DNA of 49,533 nucleotides from Acidobacteria subdivision 2 bacterium RH1 MAG20 (GTDB lineage Bacteria; Acidobacteriota; Terriglobia; Terriglobales; Acidobacteriaceae). Positions 34,441-43,254 of this stretch are shown here, piece after piece. Location: the NCBI GenBank assembly GCA_002197545.1, contig NFUO01000574.1, positions 1-49,533 of the forward strand, given 5' to 3'. The position numbers and the translations under genes were made by a program. Position 1 is the first letter of the stretch; every line of letters starts with the position of its first letter. Below the pieces are notes generated by a model. It was not told the origin of the DNA. It worked only from the letters and a program-made list of their open reading frames with translations, and made no database searches.

Positions 34441-36477
34441 TTAATGAGATGCCTCTGAAGACGGCAGCGACTGGGTCTCCTGCAGATATTGAATGTATCC
34501 AAGCAGCGCTCCCCAGTGATAAAACCGGTCACTGCTGCGCACATCATCCCCTATACCAGTCATGCCGTTATAGTTCTCATGCACGTGCCCATTCTCTTTC
34601 CATTCCTTGAGAAAGAGATCGTAAGATTTTTGTGCGAACTGGCGCGAAACCTCCGGATTGTCATAATTACGCAACCCAAGGTACACCAGATAATTCATAG
34701 GCCCCCATATGCGTCCGCGCCAGTAATCCTGATCTCTAAAGGCAGGATCATCGCGTGCAATGGAAGGAATGACCCACTCACCCCAAAACTCTTTCGGGTT
34801 CAGCAAATGCTTCCTGATCATGACCTCAGCCTGTTGCGGTGTCGCTGCCCTGGCGAGCAATGGATAAAAGTTAGTCGGCGAAAGTCGATCACTGAACTTG
34901 CCCGTGTGCAGGTCTTTGTTCAAAAATATGCCGGCACCATTACTCCACAAGGTCGCCAGCTTTGCGCGATAGCGTGTGGCTCGTTCACGAATCTCTTTCG
35001 CTGCATCAGCCTCACCCAGGCCATCGGCAATCGTTGCCAGCGCGTCACAATCTGCGATGTACATGCTCATCAGGCCAACGTCTGCGATCTCCAACTTGTG
35101 CGTGGCCGCGTTATAAGTCGTGCTGTCATACATAGGACTGTTGTCCAGACCGGATTCGAGAATAGCGCCCCCACGCGTTCCCCGCGAACTATCGTCCAGA
35201 TTGGCTGGCGCATTCCCACCATCGCTTCCCCAGGTCAGATAACCCTGAATATCGCGATCTTCAGCCCACCAGCGATTCCACCGCAGCAAAGGCGCAAAGG
35301 CTTCCTGCAGAAACCAGCGATCATGGAACCGTTGATAAAGTCCAAGCACGGTGATCGACCCCACAGGAGGCTCAGACCGGTCAGAGCTCTTCCAGCCACC
35401 CGAACGAGCATAGTTAGGCACAAAGCCCTGTTCTGTCTCGCCGCGCAATGTCTCAATCGCATCGGCATACGCCAGATCGCGGTCGCCAGTGGATGCCATC
35501 GTAGCGGCAAAAAACGTATCCCAATCGAAGATCACATAGCCGCCCCAGCCAACGCTCCACACCCGGCTCACCGGAGAGGTCACGCGGCGTTCTTCCGGCT
35601 CATAAATCGTGTCCCACCCCAGAACAGTCTGAATCGCATCCAATACATCAGCGGTCTTCGCATCTTTAGCGGTAGATTGCGCATAGGCCTGGCGGCCGCG
35701 TTCAATGATCGCCCGAATCTTCTCGATAGGAAGTGATGTGCCAGTGCTGACTCCGACTGGTTGAATAAAGTCTGTTGAGAAATAAGGACCACCCACTGGC
35801 AGGTTCACATCTTCTCGCGCCGCGCCGTACTTGCCGCGCTGCGATCCATCTTCACACGTGCAATACACCGCAACAGCATGAGGGCCGCCATGCGCTTCGA
35901 TTCGTCCGGCCACTTTCAAAGCACTCCCGGGCCGGTCCCACAGATAGTTCACCGAAAAGACAAGGGTTGCCGGAAGCGCGGACTGGGGCCGGGACGCTGG
36001 CAGCGGTGTCGCAAGCATCACCAGATTGTCGCCATCGTGGCCCGTCTGAAGGCGCAGAGCGTGTCCCTTCCACGAAAGCCGCAGGTCTGTGTAACCGCCA
36101 TCCCACGAATGCGGCCCGGGAAAGACCTGTTCTGCATCCGGCGTCAGTCTGCCTATCAATGCGTCCCCTAAAAATGCATCTCCGCCTTCCGTGGTATTGT
36201 GCTTCAGCACAACGTGGATGGCCAATCCCTCAGGCAGCAGCACCTGAGTCGTCACGCTATGGACGTCCCAGGTATTCCATCCGGTCGCCAGCCGCTTCTG
36301 CAGTTGCTGATATTGAGCGGAGCCCGGAGCCACGGCTGGTTGCGCCGCGCTTCGAGATATCTTTGGCAACGTAACCGAAGGAGGGTTCTGCCCCTCAGTC
36401 TTCGACTGGCCCAAAGCAAGGATGGATGCGGCAGTAAGAACGATCGCGGCAGACCAGACTGCGCCAAGCTTCGTCAT
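34441..36477 (-). CDS. Secreted GH63/MGH-like glycoside hydrolase
   Basis: A 678-residue exported protein with a (alpha/alpha)6-barrel region of the GH63/mannosylglycerate-hydrolase type. I choose the ATG at 36477, giving a clean signal peptide (MTKLGAVWSAAIVLTAASIL, likely cleaved after LALG) with AAGGA ahead of it; the upstream frame adds 26 unconvincing residues. An N-terminal beta-rich domain (about 60-290) is followed by a catalytic domain with YVIFDWDTFFAA, where aspartates fit the general acid, then ESGLDNSPMYDS, WRGRIWGPMNYLVYLGL and HENYNGMTG, where the glutamate fits the general base. The substrate may be a trehalose, glucosyl or mannosyl compound. It converges with kdsB. Confidence 0.78.
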   Translation of the reverse strand: MTKLGAVWSAAIVLTAASILALGQSKTEGQNPPSVTLPKISRSAAQPAVAPGSAQYQQLQKRLATGWNTWDVHSVTTQVLLPEGLAIHVVLKHNTTEGGDAFLGDALIGRLTPDAEQVFPGPHSWDGGYTDLRLSWKGHALRLQTGHDGDNLVMLATPLPASRPQSALPATLVFSVNYLWDRPGSALKVAGRIEAHGGPHAVAVYCTCEDGSQRGKYGAAREDVNLPVGGPYFSTDFIQPVGVSTGTSLPIEKIRAIIERGRQAYAQSTAKDAKTADVLDAIQTVLGWDTIYEPEERRVTSPVSRVWSVGWGGYVIFDWDTFFAATMASTGDRDLAYADAIETLRGETEQGFVPNYARSGGWKSSDRSEPPVGSITVLGLYQRFHDRWFLQEAFAPLLRWNRWWAEDRDIQGYLTWGSDGGNAPANLDDSSRGTRGGAILESGLDNSPMYDSTTYNAATHKLEIADVGLMSMYIADCDALATIADGLGEADAAKEIRERATRYRAKLATLWSNGAGIFLNKDLHTGKFSDRLSPTNFYPLLARAATPQQAEVMIRKHLLNPKEFWGEWVIPSIARDDPAFRDQDYWRGRIWGPMNYLVYLGLRNYDNPEVSRQFAQKSYDLFLKEWKENGHVHENYNGMTGIGDDVRSSDRFYHWGALLGYIQYLQETQSLPSSEASH

Positions 36478-36569
36478 AAATCCTTCCGAGAGACAATATC
36501 TTTCAGCAAACAGGCGAGACGCTTCCGCAGTCGGCGTCCGAACGGCAAACCACATGCGGAAAATCTCAA

Positions 36570-36595
36570 TTGACGATAACAGGGATCTCCGTCAA
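36570..36595. promoter_or_regulatory. Inverted repeat upstream of the GH63-like gene
   Basis: TTGACG at 36570-36575 and CGTCAA at 36590-36595 form perfect 6-base arms 14 bases apart, about 95 bases upstream of the hydrolase start. The minus-strand copy could serve as a -35 element, or the pair as an operator. Nothing else is visible in this 164-base gap. Confidence 0.3.
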
Positions 36596-36641
36596 CAGAA
36601 GCAGAATAACCTGCACAGTTGCTGTTCAGATTCCGGCCAGG

Positions 36642-37307
36642 TCAGCCGACAGAAGTAAACCGCAGATCCAGCCCGCCCGCTTTAGTCACCACGGTCAATT
36701 CATCCAACGAAGGCACCACCCAGTCTGCCTCATTCAACTCCTCCACCGAGTGCGTCCCCAAGACCGCAAGCACCCGTCCTCCAGCCGCTTTCCCAGCGCC
36801 CACTCCCGAAGGCGCATCTTCAATCACAACGCATTCTTCAGGTCGCAATCCAAGCAGCGCAGCTCCCCGCCGATATGGCTCGGGGTCAGGCTTGCCGCGC
36901 TCCACCATATCGCCGCTGATGATTCGCTCCGGAATCGGCAGCCCAGCCGTCTTCAGCCGTCCCAGCAGCAGACGTCGCGTCGCTGAAGTCACAATGGCCC
37001 ATCGCTCCAGCGGAAGACTCTCCAGCAGTTTCTTTACCCCTGGTAGCACGGTCAGATCGGCCATGTCCTCCATCTCAATGTCTTCAATCACCCGCAGCGC
37101 CTCTTCAGCGTCAACATCTGGCCGCAGCGACTTGATGATCTCGATGGCCCTCATTCCATGCGGAACGTCATAGGTCTCTGCATTCGGGACATCGTAAATC
37201 TCAGCCCACTGCCGCCAGCACCGCACAACCGAACCAATGGAGCTGACCAGCACTCCATCCATATCAAACAAAATTCCCTTGGCCTCAACGCAAATCCGCT
37301 TGCTCAA
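36642..37307 (-). CDS. HAD-superfamily sugar phosphatase (beta-PGM-like)
   Basis: A 221-residue HAD subfamily IA hydrolase. The nucleophile motif FDMDGVL has D15 and D17. The Ser/Thr motif is VTSATRR, and GKPDPEPY followed by VVIEDAPSGVGAGKAAG completes the active site. I place the start at a TTG (37307) that overlaps the phosphomannomutase stop by four bases (TTGA). It has AGGGGAG six bases upstream, so translation is coupled; a 52-residue upstream extension lies inside the mutase gene and is not conserved. It probably dephosphorylates a sugar phosphate made near the GDP-mannose route, but a beta-phosphoglucomutase role is not excluded. A cap domain with mostly helical residues lies at about 30-100. 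Confidence 0.85.
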   Translation of the reverse strand: MSKRICVEAKGILFDMDGVLVSSIGSVVRCWRQWAEIYDVPNAETYDVPHGMRAIEIIKSLRPDVDAEEALRVIEDIEMEDMADLTVLPGVKKLLESLPLERWAIVTSATRRLLLGRLKTAGLPIPERIISGDMVERGKPDPEPYRRGAALLGLRPEECVVIEDAPSGVGAGKAAGGRVLAVLGTHSVEELNEADWVVPSLDELTVVTKAGGLDLRFTSVG

Positions 37308-38740
37308 ACAGCACTCCCCTGCAACACAAACCTTTGCGCCGCCGCCAATACCTTCGCTACCGACTCGACCGAACAGCTCTCGCAATACACGCGCAGCAGT
37401 GGCTCCGTGCCTGAAGCGCGCAGCAACAGCCATGTCTCCGCGGCATTCGCCCTGCCTGCACAATCCGTATTCTCAAGGAAGAACTTGACCCCATCCATCG
37501 TCTCCACTCGAAGCACCTTCATCCCGGCAATCTCCGCCACCCCAGCCTTCGCTCGCGCAATCGCAGATTGCTTGACCACCTCATCGAGGTGCATATCCAC
37601 GCGTCCATACTGGTGCTCGCCGAACTCCTCCTGCAACGCAGCGACCAGCTCGCCAAGCGTCTTTCTCTCGTCTGCCATCACGTTCGCCAACAGCAATGAG
37701 TTCAGCATCCCGTCGCGCTCCGGCAAATGACAACTGATCCCCACACCACCCGACTCCTCACCGCCAATCAGGATCTCCTGCTCTAGCATCAATTCGCAGA
37801 CATACTTGAAGCCAATGCCATGCTCATGCAAACGCCGCCCATACTTTGCCGAGATACGATCGATCATCTTGGTCGTATTGAAGGCCCGTGTTACATCGCC
37901 CGGCCACTTCTTCCGCTCCAGCAGCCATTTCAACAGCATAGAGAATATCTTGTGCGCGTCCACAACATTGCCATGCTCATCCACAGCGCCGATGCGGTCG
38001 GCGTCACCATCCGTAATCAGCCCCGCATCGCAATGTTCCGCGACGACTACTTTTTGCGTCTCCTGAATGTTAGGCAGAATCGGCTCGGGATTAATTCCCG
38101 GAAACGCGGGGTTTATCTCGTTCCGAATCTCCACAAACGGCACACCTGCCTGTGAAAAAATTCCCGCAACCACTCCCCGACCTGCGCCATACATCACGTC
38201 GATCAAAAACCTATATCCCGACGCCCGAATCGCATTCAGATCGACAAACCGCGCAATCGCCGCAACATACTCTCGATTGAAGTCCACCTCTTCAATCGCT
38301 GACGGCGTCGCGCTCTTCGCCAAAGGCTTTCCTAGATAGCTCTCAATCGAAGCCATGATGGAAGGCTTACCCGACCCGCCATAGCTCGCCTTGTACTTCA
38401 CGCCATTCCACTCTGCCGGATTATGGCTGGACGTAATCATCACGCCGCCCGCCGCCTTCCGCTCCCGCACCGCATAGGAGAGGGCAGGCGTAGGAGTAAT
38501 CTCCGCAGCCAGAGCTACAGGAATCCCTGCCCCCGCCAAAACCTCCGCAACTACCTTCGCAAACGAGCGCGAGCCAAACCGCGTGTCATAGGCAATGCAA
38601 ACCCCGGCGGCTGCATCTTCATAAGCCAGCACATAGTTTGCAATCGCCGCCGCCGCCACGCGCACATTGGCATAGGTAAAGTCATCGGCGATGATGCCGC
38701 GCCACCCATCCGTCCCGAACTTCACCGCTGTCTCTGCCAT
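37304..38740 (-). CDS. Phosphomannomutase/phosphoglucomutase
   Basis: A 478-residue alpha-D-phosphohexomutase that interconverts hexose-6-phosphate and hexose-1-phosphate. The phosphoserine motif is TSSHNP at 103-108, the magnesium site DGDADR at 244-249, the sugar-binding loop GGEESGG near 330, and the phosphate loop RASGTEP near 445. FGTDGWRG at the N-terminus is typical. The ATG at 38740 is chosen; a GTG directly before it is an alternative. It lies 18 bases after manC and overlaps the HAD phosphatase gene by four bases. Together with manC it supplies mannose-1-phosphate and then GDP-mannose, so a mannose role is favoured over glucose. Specificity cannot be read from the sequence. Confidence 0.9.
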   Translation of the reverse strand: MAETAVKFGTDGWRGIIADDFTYANVRVAAAAIANYVLAYEDAAAGVCIAYDTRFGSRSFAKVVAEVLAGAGIPVALAAEITPTPALSYAVRERKAAGGVMITSSHNPAEWNGVKYKASYGGSGKPSIMASIESYLGKPLAKSATPSAIEEVDFNREYVAAIARFVDLNAIRASGYRFLIDVMYGAGRGVVAGIFSQAGVPFVEIRNEINPAFPGINPEPILPNIQETQKVVVAEHCDAGLITDGDADRIGAVDEHGNVVDAHKIFSMLLKWLLERKKWPGDVTRAFNTTKMIDRISAKYGRRLHEHGIGFKYVCELMLEQEILIGGEESGGVGISCHLPERDGMLNSLLLANVMADERKTLGELVAALQEEFGEHQYGRVDMHLDEVVKQSAIARAKAGVAEIAGMKVLRVETMDGVKFFLENTDCAGRANAAETWLLLRASGTEPLLRVYCESCSVESVAKVLAAAQRFVLQGSAV

Positions 38741-38758
38741 CACTCCCGCCGCAATCTA

Positions 38759-39901
38759 CTAAATTAAGTCTTCCCTACCAGCCTTCTTCAACTCTGCGAC
38801 CACTTTGCCCACGTCCTGCGACCGCTCACGCGTAGTAATCAGCAACGCATCCTTCGTCTGCACAACCACCAGGTTGCTTACGCCAACCAGCGCAACCGCC
38901 TGTCCCGGCGCATACACATAATTTCCGCACGAATCGATCACCACCCGCGACGAAGCTGCTCCAAAGATATTTGCTATCGCCGCATCCTCACAGCCGCAAT
39001 CCGCCTCGTACTCATGCAGCGCGTCCCAGCATCCAAGATCGTTCCACCCGAAGTCCCCCGGCAAACAGTAAATCTCAGATGCCAACTCACCCTTGGCCGA
39101 GCGCGGCTCCAACACAGCATAGTCGATGCTGATGTTCTCGCACTTCGGATACTCCTCCGCGAACACCCGCGCAAACTCGTCCGTTCCATACGCCGCGGCG
39201 ATCTTTTCCAGCAGAGGAGCCATCGCCGGACAAAACTCTCGAATCGCCCCCGCCAGTGTCCGCGCACTCCACAGAAAGATTCCACCGTTCCATGCATAGT
39301 TCCCCGAAGCCACAAACTGCTCGGCTCGCACCTTATCCGGTTTTTCGGTAAACCGCTTCACCCTCCGCGAAGCAATTCCATCCGACCCTTCAGCGACAAC
39401 CGAGCCTAGTTCGACATAGCCGTAACCAGTCTCCGCGCGGGTCGGTGGCACTCCCAGCACCACGATCCTGTCCCCACTCGCCGCCAGAGCAATCCCCGCG
39501 CGAACGACCTCGGCAAACCGTGCCGCATTTTTCACCACGTGGTCCGAAGGAAACACCCCGATGACCGCCTCAGGCTCGGTCTTTTCCAGCAAAAATGCCG
39601 CCAGCGCACACGCCGGAGCCGTATTCCTCGCGGCAGGCTCGCTCAGGATGTGTTCTCGTGGAACCTTCGGCAGCTGCTCCGCGATCACCTCATCCAGCAA
39701 CTCATTCGTAATCACCCACACATCAGTTGCATCAGCCAGAGGCATCAGGCGCTCCAGCGTCTGCTGAATCATGGTCTTCTCGCCATCGAGAGCGAGCACC
39801 TGCTTCGCTTTGGCCTTTCGGCTCCGAGGCCAGAACCGCGTTCCACTGCCACCCGCAAGAATCACTGGAGCAAACCGCAAACCGTCGACTTCTATGGACA
39901 T
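38759..39901 (-). CDS. manC: Mannose-1-phosphate guanylyltransferase
   Basis: A 380-residue nucleotidyltransferase that makes GDP-mannose from mannose-1-phosphate and GTP. The signature GGSGTRFWPRSR lies near residues 17-28. KQVLAL, EPAARNTAPACALAA, FPSDHVV and FTEKPD follow in the usual order. NYAWNGGIFLW and FGWNDLGCWDALHEY confirm the ManC branch. I start at the ATG at 39901 with GGGG ahead; an upstream in-frame start adds 13 unsupported residues. There is no C-terminal isomerase domain, so it is the monofunctional form. The downstream mutase and HAD genes form a GDP-mannose unit, probably feeding envelope glycans. Confidence 0.93.
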   Translation of the reverse strand: MSIEVDGLRFAPVILAGGSGTRFWPRSRKAKAKQVLALDGEKTMIQQTLERLMPLADATDVWVITNELLDEVIAEQLPKVPREHILSEPAARNTAPACALAAFLLEKTEPEAVIGVFPSDHVVKNAARFAEVVRAGIALAASGDRIVVLGVPPTRAETGYGYVELGSVVAEGSDGIASRRVKRFTEKPDKVRAEQFVASGNYAWNGGIFLWSARTLAGAIREFCPAMAPLLEKIAAAYGTDEFARVFAEEYPKCENISIDYAVLEPRSAKGELASEIYCLPGDFGWNDLGCWDALHEYEADCGCEDAAIANIFGAASSRVVIDSCGNYVYAPGQAVALVGVSNLVVVQTKDALLITTRERSQDVGKVVAELKKAGREDLI

Positions 39902-39974
39902 ACAACCCCGTCTCAAGGAAAAGACCGCACCTTCAACCAAAGTGCGGTCCAGCCTCGAATTCTCAATTCACCAA

Positions 39975-41168
39975 CTAGCCTAGCGTTGCAAAATACTCCC
40001 GCATCCGTTTCACACCCTCATCGATCACATCGTGCGAAACCGCATACGACAACCGAATGTGCTCATCCGTTCCAAACGCCTCGCCCGGAACAACGACGAC
40101 ATGCGCCTCGCTCAGCAGTTTTGCCGCCAGGTCCGAGGCTGACTTCACTCCGCCCTTGCCGATAAAGTTCTTCACATTCGGATAGACATAAAATGCTCCC
40201 TGCGGCACCGTGCACGTCAGCCCGGGAATCGTTTTGAAGCCATCCAGCACCTGGTCGCGCAGCTTGATGTAGTCAGCGCGCATCTCCGACACACATGCCT
40301 GCGATCCGCTTACCGCCGCAATCGACGCCCGCTGCACCATGCTCGCCGTATTCGAAGTGCTCTGCGACTGCAGCTTGCTCATCGCCGCAATAATCGGCTT
40401 CGGCCCGAGCGCAAACCCCGCGCGCCAGCCGGTCATCGCATAGGTCTTCGACAGCGATCCCAGCACCACAACATGCTCCTTGCAGTCCGTAAACGATCCG
40501 CCGCTGACAATCTCGCCCGTAAAGTTCAGGTAGACATAGCACTCATCCAGCAGCACATAGATCTCATTCTTATGCGCCAACCGGACAATAGCCTCCAGAT
40601 CCTCCGGCGATACCACCGCGCCCGAAGGATTCGACGGCGTATTCAAAACAATCGCCTTCGTCTTCGGTGTAATCGCGGCCTCGATCATCTTCGCCGTAAC
40701 CCGGAAGTTCTCCGCCTCGTCGCTCTCCACCAGCACAACCTTGCCGCCGGCATACTGAATAATGTCCTTGAACGAAACCCAGTACGGCACCGGCAGTATC
40801 ACCTCATCGCCATGGTCCACTAGCACCTGGATCGCATTGAACAACGCCAGCTTGCCACCCGTCGTAAACACGCACTCCTCCGGCGTATAGTTCGAGCCGA
40901 AGTCCGCCGCGTGACGGTCCACAATCGCCTTCCGAACCTCCGGAATCCCGGCAACGTTCGTATAGCGGGTAAAGTTCTTCTCAATGGCGTCGATTGCCGC
41001 GTCCTTGATGTGCCGCGGAGTCGCAAAGTGCGGCTCGCCCGCCCCAAAGTCCGCCAGGTTGACACCTTCCGACTTCAGCTTCAGCGCCGCCGCGGTGATC
41101 GCCATCGTCGCAGAAACTTCAATGCGGCCTATGCGGTCCGCAAATATCTTGGTAGCTGTTGTGCTCAT
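39975..41168 (-). CDS. aspC: Class I pyridoxal-phosphate aminotransferase (AspC-like)
   Basis: A 397-residue class I/II aminotransferase, most similar to the Ib-type aspartate/prephenate aminotransferases. The pyridoxal-phosphate lysine is K241 in GSLSKTYAMTGWRAG. YPY-type residues LPVPYWVSFKD near 127-135, NTPSNPSGAV near 176 and LDECYVYLNF near 207 are typical. The N-terminus, RIGRIEVSATMAI, is also family-like. It transfers amino groups between aspartate and 2-oxoglutarate and may act on prephenate. The ATG has AGAGGT ahead. It stands alone, 73 bases after manC on the same strand. Confidence 0.9.
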   Translation of the reverse strand: MSTTATKIFADRIGRIEVSATMAITAAALKLKSEGVNLADFGAGEPHFATPRHIKDAAIDAIEKNFTRYTNVAGIPEVRKAIVDRHAADFGSNYTPEECVFTTGGKLALFNAIQVLVDHGDEVILPVPYWVSFKDIIQYAGGKVVLVESDEAENFRVTAKMIEAAITPKTKAIVLNTPSNPSGAVVSPEDLEAIVRLAHKNEIYVLLDECYVYLNFTGEIVSGGSFTDCKEHVVVLGSLSKTYAMTGWRAGFALGPKPIIAAMSKLQSQSTSNTASMVQRASIAAVSGSQACVSEMRADYIKLRDQVLDGFKTIPGLTCTVPQGAFYVYPNVKNFIGKGGVKSASDLAAKLLSEAHVVVVPGEAFGTDEHIRLSYAVSHDVIDEGVKRMREYFATLG

Positions 41169-41247
41169 ACCTCTAGTTTGTCAGATTTACCCCGCAAGAT
41201 AAAGCGTTCCCTGCCATTTATCGCCCAAATCCCAGTTGAGAGACCAA

Positions 41248-42279
41248 TCAGGCCCTCCCCTCGCGCGCATCTTTCCAAATATCGATAGCCCCTTCCTGTG
41301 CATAACCATCGATGGCTTTCAACTCGGCATCCGTAAACTGTAGTTTCTGAACGGCATCGAGCGAGTTATCGAGCTGTTCCACATTCCGCGCTCCAATCAG
41401 CGCCGACGTAACCCGCTTGTCGCGAAGCACCCAGGCAATTGCCATCTGCGCCAGCGTCTGCCCGCGCCCCTGTGCGATGTCATTAAGCGCCCGCACACGC
41501 TTCAAATTCTCTTCCGTCAGAAAAGCCTTCTGCAGCGAACCTTCCGCCGCTGCGCGCGAGTTCTCCGGCACCCCATTCAGATACTTGCTCGAAAGCATCC
41601 CCTGAGCCAGCGGTGAAAACGCAATGCAACCCACACCCAATTCCTCCAGCGTGTCGAGCAGCCCCTTCTCTACCCACCGGTTCAGCATCGAGTACGACGG
41701 TTGATGAATCAGCAACGGCACGCCCTCGCTCTTTAAAATCTTTGCTGCCTCCCGCGTCCGCTCCGGACTATACGACGAGATCCCCACATATAAAGCCTTA
41801 CCCTGCCGTACCGCCTGCACAAGCGCTCCCATCGTCTCTTCCAGAGGCACATCCATCGTCGGACGGTGCGAGTAGAAGATATCGACATACTCAAGCCCCA
41901 TACGATGCAGGCTTTCCTCCAGAGACGCCAGCAGATACTTCCGCGATCCGCCATCGCCATAAGGTCCCGGCCACATGTCCCATCCCGCCTTCGACGAGAT
42001 CAGCAACTCATTCCGATGACCACCAAAATCCTTCCGCAAAATAGTGCCGAAGTTTTCCTCAGCCGATCCATACGGCGGCCCATAGTTATTCGCCAGATCG
42101 AAGTGCGTCACCCCACGATCAAAGGCTCGCCGAATCATCGCTCGGCCAGTCTCGAAGGAGTCAACGCCGCCGAAGTTCTGCCACAGCCCAAGCGATACCG
42201 GTGGCAGCACAATCCCCGACCGTCCGCACCGCCGAAACTGCGCCCCGTCATACCGCTTTGCATCGGCTACATAACTCAT
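41248..42279 (-). CDS. gpr: Aldo-keto reductase, YghZ/Gpr-like
   Basis: A 343-residue NADPH-dependent aldo-keto reductase of the YghZ type, which in E. coli reduces L-glyceraldehyde-3-phosphate and some methylglyoxal. The catalytic set is D61, Y66, K97 and H138 in DLANNYGPP, SSKAGWDMWPGPYG and FYSHR. WPGPYGDGGSRKYLLASL and ALYVGISSYSPERT match the YghZ subfamily closely. I start at the ATG at 42279, preceded by AAAGGG; the frame extends 23 unsupported codons upstream. The gene is single and points away from the ECF module. Confidence 0.9.
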   Translation of the reverse strand: MSYVADAKRYDGAQFRRCGRSGIVLPPVSLGLWQNFGGVDSFETGRAMIRRAFDRGVTHFDLANNYGPPYGSAEENFGTILRKDFGGHRNELLISSKAGWDMWPGPYGDGGSRKYLLASLEESLHRMGLEYVDIFYSHRPTMDVPLEETMGALVQAVRQGKALYVGISSYSPERTREAAKILKSEGVPLLIHQPSYSMLNRWVEKGLLDTLEELGVGCIAFSPLAQGMLSSKYLNGVPENSRAAAEGSLQKAFLTEENLKRVRALNDIAQGRGQTLAQMAIAWVLRDKRVTSALIGARNVEQLDNSLDAVQKLQFTDAELKAIDGYAQEGAIDIWKDAREGRA

Positions 42280-42508
42280 CCGCACACCCTTTCGTTCTAT
42301 GGATATCGCCGCGAACTCACCTAATCGCAGCTTCACAAAGTATGTCACAGCGAATTCGACCTCGTCCTAGGTCAAATGCCTCGAGTCTACCCATCTTTAA
42401 TCTGCTTATAAGCCACGACCCGGCATCAGAAAACCTATCCTCCCAAAGTGGTGAAATATGGCCGAATATCGCCCCAATACCCGCCGATATCGAACGAAAG
42501 ATACCCTA
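42280..42508. other. Gap between the aldo-keto reductase and the ECF module
   Basis: About 230 bases without a gene. A short inverted repeat, GACCT and AGGTC around CGTCCT, lies at 42358-42373 and could belong to the reductase promoter. Otherwise I see nothing up to the ECF-type promoter at 42509. Confidence 0.5.
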
Positions 42509-42537
42509 TGTCCAAACCGCTGGATTTCAAACGTCAT
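42509..42537 (+). promoter_or_regulatory. ECF-type promoter, copy 1
   Basis: TGTCCAAA at 42509-42516, a 15-base spacer and CGTCAT at 42532-42537. The same two blocks with the same spacing recur at 43178-43206. The form fits ECF-sigma promoters (TGTC at -35, CGTC at -10). It drives the decarboxylase-like gene starting at 42589; the leader that follows is shared with copy 2. Confidence 0.7.
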
Positions 42538-42588
42538 TGTAGTGGCGGACCATAATGCCCGCCCACAACCCATGATGGAGACTCCACT

Positions 42589-43155
42589 ATGAACCTTTCG
42601 AACTCGGACACATTCCTTCCTCCCATCGAAAATCCCCATGGCCCGATGATGAAATTCGTCTACGCCATGACACGCCGGCAATTCGGCAAAGTGCTTACAC
42701 CAGTAAAAGTAGTCTCCGCGCGAATGCCGCTTGCATTCGGCATGTTCTCTGCAAAGATCAGCAAGCTGGATAAAAAGCTGCAACTGCCGCCCGAGACCAT
42801 GCTGCTCATCCGTGAACAGGTGGCACGCCTTAACGTCTGCCTCTTCTGCATGGATATCGGCCGTTCATTCACAATCAAAGCGTCGATGAATGAAGCCAAA
42901 TTCGATGCCCTGGAACAGTACAGCACAAACCCTCTCTTCACCGACGCAGAACGCGCAGCGCTGGACTACGTGACAGAGCTGACAAGAGATAAAGATGTTA
43001 ACCCGGCAACCTTTGCTCGCCTGTCCCACTATTACTCCGAGCGCCAGATCTGCGAGATCGTCTGGCTCGTTGCCAGCGAGCACTTTTACAACATGACGAA
43101 TATCGGCCTGAACATTCACTCGGACATGCTCTGTGACATCAGCAGAAAAAAATAA
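42589..43155 (+). CDS. Carboxymuconolactone decarboxylase-like (AhpD fold) protein
   Basis: A 188-residue all-helical protein of the carboxymuconolactone decarboxylase/AhpD family. The redox CxxC motif appears as C84-L-F-C87 in NVCLFCMDIGR, with a nearby glutamate-rich helix and EHFYNMTNIGLNIHSD at the end. Relatives act as alkylhydroperoxidase-type reductases or decarboxylases. Genes of this family are often controlled by ECF41/42-type sigma factors. The ATG has GGAG ahead in a leader that is nearly identical to that of the next gene. An oxidative-stress role is plausible. It starts the ECF module with the DGPF gene and the sigma factor gene. Confidence 0.82.
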   Translation: MNLSNSDTFLPPIENPHGPMMKFVYAMTRRQFGKVLTPVKVVSARMPLAFGMFSAKISKLDKKLQLPPETMLLIREQVARLNVCLFCMDIGRSFTIKASMNEAKFDALEQYSTNPLFTDAERAALDYVTELTRDKDVNPATFARLSHYYSERQICEIVWLVASEHFYNMTNIGLNIHSDMLCDISRKK

Positions 43156-43177
43156 ATTCAGTGGCCAAAAGCGCGAC

Positions 43178-43206
43178 TGTCCAAATTGGGCGATGCCGGG
43201 CGTCAT
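43178..43206 (+). promoter_or_regulatory. ECF-type promoter, copy 2
   Basis: TGTCCAAA at 43178-43185, a 15-base spacer and CGTCAT at 43201-43206, matching copy 1 exactly in both blocks and in spacing while the spacer sequence differs. It precedes the DGPF gene and, through it, the sigma factor gene, so the sigma factor probably activates itself. Confidence 0.72.
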
Positions 43207-43254
43207 CATAGTGGCGGACATACTGCCGCCTAAAACCCACGACGGAGGATTCAC

